From the NCBI GenBank assembly GCA_004555265.1, contig SFIQ01000021.1:1-17433 (forward strand): 17,433 bases of DNA, written 5' to 3'. Of the stretch, positions 14,312-17,433 are shown piece after piece (position 1 is the stretch's first letter; every line of letters begins with the position of its first letter). The notes under the pieces are model-generated. The model worked only from the letters and a program-made list of their open reading frames with translations. It did no database searches and was not told where the DNA came from. This DNA comes from Ruminococcus sp. Lineage in GTDB: Bacteria; Bacillota; Clostridia; Oscillospirales; Acutalibacteraceae. The position numbers and the translations under genes were made by a program.

Positions 14312-14343
14312 TGTCCTCCTGCGCGATAGCGAAGGATCTCAAA
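14312..14343 (-). repeat. Dispersed repeat element, inverted copy of the GAGATCCTTC family
   Basis: Read on the minus strand the stretch is GAGATCCTTCGCTATCGCGC followed by AGGAGGACA. It is a diverged copy of the element at 17132-17159 (GAGATCCTTC-ACTTCGTTC-AGGATGACA). This word family is common between genes in many clostridial and other genomes and is often mis-translated as a peptide containing HPERSEGS. Confidence 0.65.
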
Positions 14344-14346
14344 CAT

Positions 14347-14442
14347 GGGGGAAGTGTCCGTTTTAATACTGTAGGGCGGGGTGATTCCCCTGTTAGGGGA
14401 AATGTCTGTTATAATAGAGTAGGGCGGGGGCTTGCTCCCGCC
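14347..14442. repeat. Two 48-bp tandem units of palindromic intergenic repeat
   Basis: GGGGAA(G/A)TGTC(C/T)GTT then TAATA then GTAGGGCGGGG occurs twice with a 48-base period (AAGTGTC at 14352, AAATGTC at 14400). The units carry short inverted repeats, GGGG-CCCC near 14377-14389 and GGCGGG (14423-14428) with CCCGCC (14437-14442). There are no coding signs. The TATAATA inside the second unit could be read as a -10 box, but it has no gene within reach. Confidence 0.65.
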
Positions 14443-14500
14443 GCAAGGTGCCCGAATTCGGAGAATTTTGCTCCCGCCGTAAAAACACATCAAAAACTAC

Positions 14501-14521
14501 GGGCGGCCGAGTCGACCGCCC
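14501..14521. repeat. GC-rich palindromic repeat unit
   Basis: GGGCGG (14501-14506) and CCGCCC (14516-14521) flank CCGAGTCGA; flanking CTAC and CTACG words mark the unit edges. It belongs to the same GTAGGGGCG family as the units near 17211-17337, here mainly in reverse orientation. Confidence 0.65.
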
Positions 14522-14551
14522 CTACGCCCGAAATGTACTGCGTGCGCGGAG

Positions 14552-14570
14552 GGAACGGTCGTACCGTTCC
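14552..14570. repeat. GGAACGGT palindrome
   Basis: GGAACGGT (14552-14559), a 3-base loop CGT, then ACCGTTCC (14563-14570). A near-identical palindrome occurs at 17286-17305. Downstream, 14587-14612 holds another imperfect GC-rich hairpin starting with CCCGCGGG. The stretch 14613-14700 is AT-rich and holds only the hpf promoter region. Confidence 0.7.
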
Positions 14571-14707
14571 GCGAATTATATCAAAACCCGCGGGTGGCTT
14601 ATCCCCGCCGCGTGCCGTATCATTTCTCTAAATTTCTTTAAAGTCCGACAAAATTATACAAATTTAACAAAAAATTTAAAAACAGTCTTTATTTTTTAAA
14701 CAAAGTG

Positions 14708-14716
14708 TGCTATACT
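14708..14716 (+). promoter_or_regulatory. Extended -10 promoter of hpf
   Basis: TGC-TATACT gives an extended -10 element (TGn plus TATACT at 14711-14716). The -35 region is only T/A-rich (TTTATT at 14688-14693, 17 bases away). The start would be near 14723, with a leader of ~52 bases. The same TGCTATACTG word occurs at the GGDEF gene promoter. Confidence 0.6.
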
Positions 14717-14774
14717 GATGTTGTAGAAAACAAAGGCGGCAACGCTTTTGAATATATACAAAGGGGATGTCAGA

Positions 14775-15311
14775 ATGAACATTACCATCATCGGCAGAAA
14801 ATGCACACCCAGAGAGTCCTTCAAGGCGCATGCCGAGAAAAAATTGCAAAAGGTCGAAAAATTCTTCGGCCCCGACGCGGCGGCGAAAATCACCGCCACC
14901 GTGGAGAAAAACATCAAAATTGTTGAAATCACGCTCCAAAAGGGCGGCTTTATATTCCGCGCGCAGGAGCGCTCCCAAGATTTGGAGGACGCGTTGGACG
15001 CTTGCGTCGATTCGCTGATTCGCCAAATCCGTAAAAATAAAACCAAACTGGAACGCAGACTTCGCGAGGTGTCGTTCGACGAAGTTTTCAACGGCACGGA
15101 AGCGGCAGAGGAGTCCGAGGAGGAATACGAAGTCATTCGTACAAAGTCCGTCGCCTTAAAGCCCGAAACCGTGGACGAAGCCATTTTGCAAATGAATATG
15201 CTCGGGCATGCGTTTTATATGTTCCGCAACGCCGAAACGGACGCTGTGAATGTGGTGTATAAACGCAATGACGGCGGCTACTCCGTGTTAGAGCCCGAAG
15301 CCGACGGCTGA
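14775..15311 (+). CDS. hpf: Ribosome hibernation promoting factor, long form
   Basis: The 178-residue protein has the N-terminal RaiA/HPF domain (residues 1-~100; MNITIIGRKCTPRESFKAHAEKKLQKVEKFF ... VEITLQKGGFIFRAQERSQDLEDALDACVDSLIRQIRKNK). An acidic linker and the C-terminal dimerisation domain follow (~120-175; VIRTKSVALKPETVDEAILQMNMLGHAFYMFRN). Long HPF binds the decoding centre and pairs ribosomes into inactive 100S dimers in stationary phase or stress. AAGGGG lies 8 bases before ATG 14775; an ATG 27 bases earlier lacks such a site. It is transcribed alone from an extended -10 promoter and ends at a strong hairpin. hflX, whose product can take apart stalled or hibernating ribosomes, lies 0.5 kb downstream. 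Confidence 0.95.
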   Translation: MNITIIGRKCTPRESFKAHAEKKLQKVEKFFGPDAAAKITATVEKNIKIVEITLQKGGFIFRAQERSQDLEDALDACVDSLIRQIRKNKTKLERRLREVSFDEVFNGTEAAEESEEEYEVIRTKSVALKPETVDEAILQMNMLGHAFYMFRNAETDAVNVVYKRNDGGYSVLEPEADG

Positions 15312-15328
15312 ACGGCGAAATTTTCATA

Positions 15329-15362
15329 AACAACCAATAAATTTTAACAACCAATAAATTTT
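15329..15362. repeat. Perfect 17-bp tandem duplication
   Basis: AACAACCAATAAATTTT occurs twice without a gap (15329-15345 and 15346-15362), between the hpf stop and its terminator hairpin. It looks like a recent slippage or duplication event. Confidence 0.9.
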
Positions 15363-15393
15363 GCGCCCCGCGGGTATTCGCGGGGCGCATTTT
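15362..15393. terminator. Terminator between convergent hpf and ylmC/ymxH genes
   Basis: TGCGCCCCGCG (15362-15372) pairs perfectly with CGCGGGGCGCA (15379-15389) over 11 bp, loop of 6, then TTTT. The left side is AAAATTTT, so the minus strand also has a short T-tract (less convincing). It overlaps the stop codon of the minus-strand gene. Confidence 0.88.
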
Positions 15394-15695
15394 CATCCTT
15401 GCCGAAACAGGGAATCAAGTGCGTTTTTCTTTTGCGGGCGCGGTTTGCATGCTTCGGGGCAGTCAAACCGCACCAAAATCGTGTCGTCGCCGATGACCTC
15501 GATGTCCTCCCATGCAATGCGTATGTCGTCCGACCGCGAGCCGAAGCCCATAAATTTGGATTTTCCGAACACAATCAGCGCAAGCAAGCGTCCCGTGCAG
15601 GTATCGATTTCCACATCACATACCGAACCTAAGCGGCAGCCGTCTTTTAAATTGATGATTTCTTTTTCGCGCAAATCCGTCACACAGCAATTCAT
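15393..15695 (-). CDS. ylmC: YlmC/YmxH family PRC-barrel protein
   Basis: The 100-residue protein is a single PRC-barrel domain. CVTDLREKEIINLKDGCRLGSVCDVEIDTCTGRLLALIVFG is followed by an IAWEDIEVIGDDTILVRF strand, as in the YlmC/YmxH family of spore-forming Firmicutes. The function is not settled; many members are linked to sporulation by annotation only. An internal CxxC-free pattern with Cys4, Cys5 and other Cys residues may be of note. ATG 15695 has GGAGG 7 bases upstream; a TTG one codon earlier is less likely. It is divergent from hflX across 110 bp and converges on hpf. Confidence 0.87.
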   Translation of the reverse strand: MNCCVTDLREKEIINLKDGCRLGSVCDVEIDTCTGRLLALIVFGKSKFMGFGSRSDDIRIAWEDIEVIGDDTILVRFDCPEACKPRPQKKNALDSLFRQG

Positions 15696-15743
15696 CAAAA
15701 CACCTCCGATACAGTATATGCATGCGGTGCTTTGGAAATTCTA

Positions 15744-15772
15744 TTGCTGTTTTTTTATGTGTGTGGTAAACT
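15744..15772 (+). promoter_or_regulatory. Candidate promoter of hflX
   Basis: TTGCTG (15744-15749), a 17-base spacer, then TAAACT (15767-15772) preceded by TGG (extended -10). Moderate match. The start would be near 15779, 27 bases before ATG 15806. Confidence 0.45.
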
Positions 15773-15805
15773 AAAAACAGAAATCAAAGGGAAAGAAGTT
15801 ATAGG

Positions 15806-17053
15806 ATGGCTTTTTACGAGAATCATCAAAATCCGGAGCGCGCTGTGCTGTTGGGCGTGGATACGGGCGAATACGATTGCGAGATTTCGCTTGCGGAGTT
15901 GGAACAGTTAAGTGAAACTGCGGGGGCAGAGACGGTTTGCGTCGTATCGCAAAAACTGGAAAGCCCGAATCCCGCCACCTATATCGGGTCGGGCAGACTG
16001 GCTGAGGTCAAGGAATTTTGTGAAAAGAATGAAGTGGATTTGCTCATTGCCGACGGGGAATTAAGTCCCGCACAGCAACGGAATTTAGAACGCGAAACGC
16101 ATACGCGCGTCATAGACCGCACCACGCTGATTTTGGATATTTTCGCGCAGCGCGCCCGCAGCCGCGAGGGCAAAATTCAGGTGGAACTCGCGCAACTGCA
16201 ATATGCTTTGCCGCGCCTTGCGGGGCAGGGGAAATCGTTATCGCGCTTGGGCGGCGGCATCGGTACGCGCGGCCCGGGCGAAACAAAATTGGAAAGCGAC
16301 CGCCGCCATATTCGCCGCCGCATTTACGCCTTGAAAGAGGAACTGCGGCAAATTGAAAAACGCCGCAACGCACAGCGCACACGGCGCAAAAAAGACGGTG
16401 TAACGACGGTGGCGATTGTCGGCTACACCAATGCGGGCAAATCCACGCTGTTAAACACCTTGACCGAAGCGGGTGTATTGGCGGAGGATAAGTTGTTTGC
16501 GACCTTAGACCCCACCGCGCGCAAGTTGACACTCCCGAACGGGCAAAGCGTGATGCTGGTCGATACCGTCGGGCTGGTGCGCCGTTTGCCGCACCATTTG
16601 GTGGAAGCCTTTAAATCCACCTTGGAGGAGGCAAAAGCGGCGGATTTACTGCTCAATGTCTGCGATGCGTCCGACCCTTCGTGCGCCGAGCATTTGGAGG
16701 TCACCGAGCACTTGCTTGCCGACCTCGGTTGTGCGCACACGCCGCTGATTACCGTAATGAACAAGTGCGACCGCGTGCCCGCGCTGTATGACCTGCCGAC
16801 GGTCGGCAATACCGTGCATATCAGTGCCGTGACGGGCGAGGGCATTCCCGCACTGCTTGCGGCAATGGAAAACGCTTTGCAAAAAACCGTCACGCGCGCT
16901 ACGGTGTGCATCCCCTTTGCCGAGGGGCATCTGTTGGCAAAAATCCGCGAGAACGGGCAGGTGCTGTCCGAGGAATTTTTGCCCGAGGGCACCAAAGCGG
17001 AAATTGTGGTCGATACCGCGATGTTAGAGCAGCTGCGGGAGTATCTTTTGTAA
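15806..17053 (+). CDS. hflX: Ribosome-associated GTPase HflX
   Basis: The 415-residue protein has the HflX N-terminal nucleotide-binding domain (VVSQKLESPNPATYIGSGRLAEVKEF, LIADGELSPAQQRNLE, RTTLILDIFAQRARSREGKIQVELAQLQY). The glycine-rich RLGGGIGTRGPGETKLESDRR follows (~147-167), then a basic coiled coil and a GTPase domain: G1 GYTNAGKST (206-214), G3 DTVGLV (from 253) and G4 NKCD (319-322). HflX splits stalled or hibernating 70S ribosomes. AAAGGGAAAG ends 10 bases before ATG 15806. It is a single gene with its own candidate promoter, followed by palindromic repeats; no ordinary terminator was seen after it. Neighbours hpf and ylmC suggest a stress/stationary-phase setting. Confidence 0.95.
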   Translation: MAFYENHQNPERAVLLGVDTGEYDCEISLAELEQLSETAGAETVCVVSQKLESPNPATYIGSGRLAEVKEFCEKNEVDLLIADGELSPAQQRNLERETHTRVIDRTTLILDIFAQRARSREGKIQVELAQLQYALPRLAGQGKSLSRLGGGIGTRGPGETKLESDRRHIRRRIYALKEELRQIEKRRNAQRTRRKKDGVTTVAIVGYTNAGKSTLLNTLTEAGVLAEDKLFATLDPTARKLTLPNGQSVMLVDTVGLVRRLPHHLVEAFKSTLEEAKAADLLLNVCDASDPSCAEHLEVTEHLLADLGCAHTPLITVMNKCDRVPALYDLPTVGNTVHISAVTGEGIPALLAAMENALQKTVTRATVCIPFAEGHLLAKIRENGQVLSEEFLPEGTKAEIVVDTAMLEQLREYLL

Positions 17054-17069
17054 CGGTCTCGCCCGCCCG

Positions 17070-17159
17070 TTTGTCCTTCTGCGCCGGTAGGCGAAGAATA
17101 TCGCTGCGTAGATTTATATTTTGTGCTGTTTGAGATCCTTCACTTCGTTCAGGATGACA
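17070..17159. repeat. Dispersed repeat pair in inverted orientation (HPERSEGS type)
   Basis: GAGATCCTTCACTTCGTTC then AGGATGACA (17132-17159) is a typical copy of a word spread between genes in many clostridia; its minus-strand translation contains HPERSEGS. A degraded inverted copy (TTGTCCTTCTGCGCC then GGCGAAGAATATC) lies at 17071-17102. The pair with ~30 bases between could form a long imperfect hairpin, like a miniature element. Confidence 0.65.
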
Positions 17160-17210
17160 AATTGGGGTTTGTGGGGATGTTAACGGAACGGGCAAACTGC
17201 AATGCGAGCG

Positions 17211-17264
17211 TAGGGGGCGACGACTCGGCGCCCCGTTTGTAGGGGCGGGTTTCCACGCCCGCCC
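17211..17264. repeat. Two adjacent GTAGGGGCG palindromes
   Basis: GGGGCG (17214-17219) with CGCCCC (17229-17234), then GGGCGGG (17243-17249) with CCCGCCC (17258-17264). Both are led by GTAGGGG. The same type, reversed, is seen at 14501-14521. Confidence 0.75.
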
Positions 17265-17285
17265 GAGCATTTGATGTGACTTTGC

Positions 17286-17305
17286 GGAACGGTCAAGACC
17301 GTTCC
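17286..17305. repeat. GGAACGGTC palindrome
   Basis: GGAACGGTC (17286-17294), AA, GACCGTTCC (17297-17305): a 9-bp perfect inverted repeat and second copy of the family at 14552-14570. It is followed by CTACG. Confidence 0.8.
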
Positions 17306-17317
17306 CTACGGTTGTAG

Positions 17318-17337
17318 GGGCGATTCACGAATCGCCC
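17318..17337. repeat. GGGCGATTC palindrome
   Basis: GGGCGATTC (17318-17326), AC, GAATCGCCC (17329-17337), preceded by GTTGTAG. A 9-bp perfect inverted repeat of a type widely dispersed in intergenic DNA of Firmicutes. Confidence 0.8.
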
Positions 17338-17363
17338 GCCGCTTATGCCCCCTCTGACGGGCA

Positions 17364-17406
17364 ACAAATGTGACCGCCGCCGGTGGCGGAAAAAGGGAAC
17401 ATTTGT
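17364..17406. repeat. Nested inverted repeat at right edge
   Basis: Outer arms ACAAATGT (17364-17371) and ACATTTGT (17399-17406) enclose inner arms CCGCCGCC (17374-17381) and GGTGGCGG (17382-17389, one mismatch). No gene is seen from 17054 to the window end. Confidence 0.6.
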
Positions 17407-17433
17407 GGGCGAAGCGGTCGATTTTGTTCGGCG

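Noticed and set aside
14448..14699. 83-codon frame in the repeat cluster
   Set aside because: It runs across palindromes and an AT-rich promoter region, with no start signal and no protein-like composition.
15699..15740. Sporulation sigma promoter for ylmC/ymxH on the minus strand
   Set aside because: The GCATATACT word partly resembles forespore -10 boxes, but no matching -35 element was found at the right distance.
16899..17270. 123-codon minus-strand frame containing HPERSEGS
   Set aside because: It is the well-known false translation of a dispersed intergenic repeat, joined to the antisense of hflX.
14347..17406. CRISPR array
   Set aside because: The repeated units vary in sequence and spacing and are palindromic families, not identical repeats with unique spacers; no cas gene is present.

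Overview
The window looks like chromosomal DNA from a Gram-positive, endospore-forming member of the Clostridia, most likely an Oscillospirales/Ruminococcaceae-type gut bacterium. The signs are the yabP-yabQ-divIC-yabR sporulation/division block, a YlmC/YmxH family protein, a long-form hibernation factor, strong purine-rich Shine-Dalgarno sites, a DUF4474 lipoprotein, and arrays of short GC-rich palindromes between genes. I see no rRNA, tRNA, CRISPR array, transposase, integrase or phage gene. The placement is inference from gene content; no search was run.

Layout. Positions 1-283 hold an imperfect ~110-bp tandem repeat. At 301 starts an SCP2-like protein whose frame has lost its stop and runs through a terminator into the convergent nucleotidase gene yfbR (1205-1786, minus). 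A DUF4474 lipoprotein (1850-2764, minus) has a near-consensus promoter and is divergent from ahcY (2904-4145). Next come a six-helix membrane GGDEF protein (4312-5601) overlapping a cyclophilin (5588-6184). A compact run follows: membrane-anchored metallophosphoesterase, MTA/SAH deaminase-type amidohydrolase, purine nucleoside phosphorylase, and mtnA (6230-10260). Then come a HAD-IB phosphatase and a GDPD-like protein (10327-11706). The block yabP-yabQ-divIC-yabR (11763-13403) ends at a strong terminator. A class I fumarase alpha subunit (13461-14303) is followed by a repeat cluster instead of its usual beta subunit. Last are hpf (14775-15311), ylmC/ymxH (minus, 15393-15695) and hflX (15806-17053), then a second palindrome cluster to the window edge.

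How the genes fit together. AhcY, the amidohydrolase, PNP and MtnA together could process nucleoside by-products of S-adenosylmethionine. AhcY opens S-adenosylhomocysteine. The deaminase converts methylthioadenosine or 5'-deoxyadenosine to the inosine form. The PNP, which keeps the Asn typical of 6-oxopurine enzymes but lacks the His that normally contacts the 5'-hydroxyl, would release hypoxanthine and a 5-modified ribose-1-phosphate. MtnA would isomerise that sugar phosphate. Hpf and HflX are a ribosome-stress pair that sit close together. The sporulation block has a candidate sigma-E promoter before yabP and a candidate housekeeping promoter inside yabQ that would supply divIC independently.

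Most of the window is ordinary core-genome sequence. The points most worth a second look are the deaminase-PNP-MtnA salvage unit and its unusual PNP residue, the stop-less SCP2 gene, the missing fumarase beta subunit, and the shared palindrome families that flank the right-hand genes.
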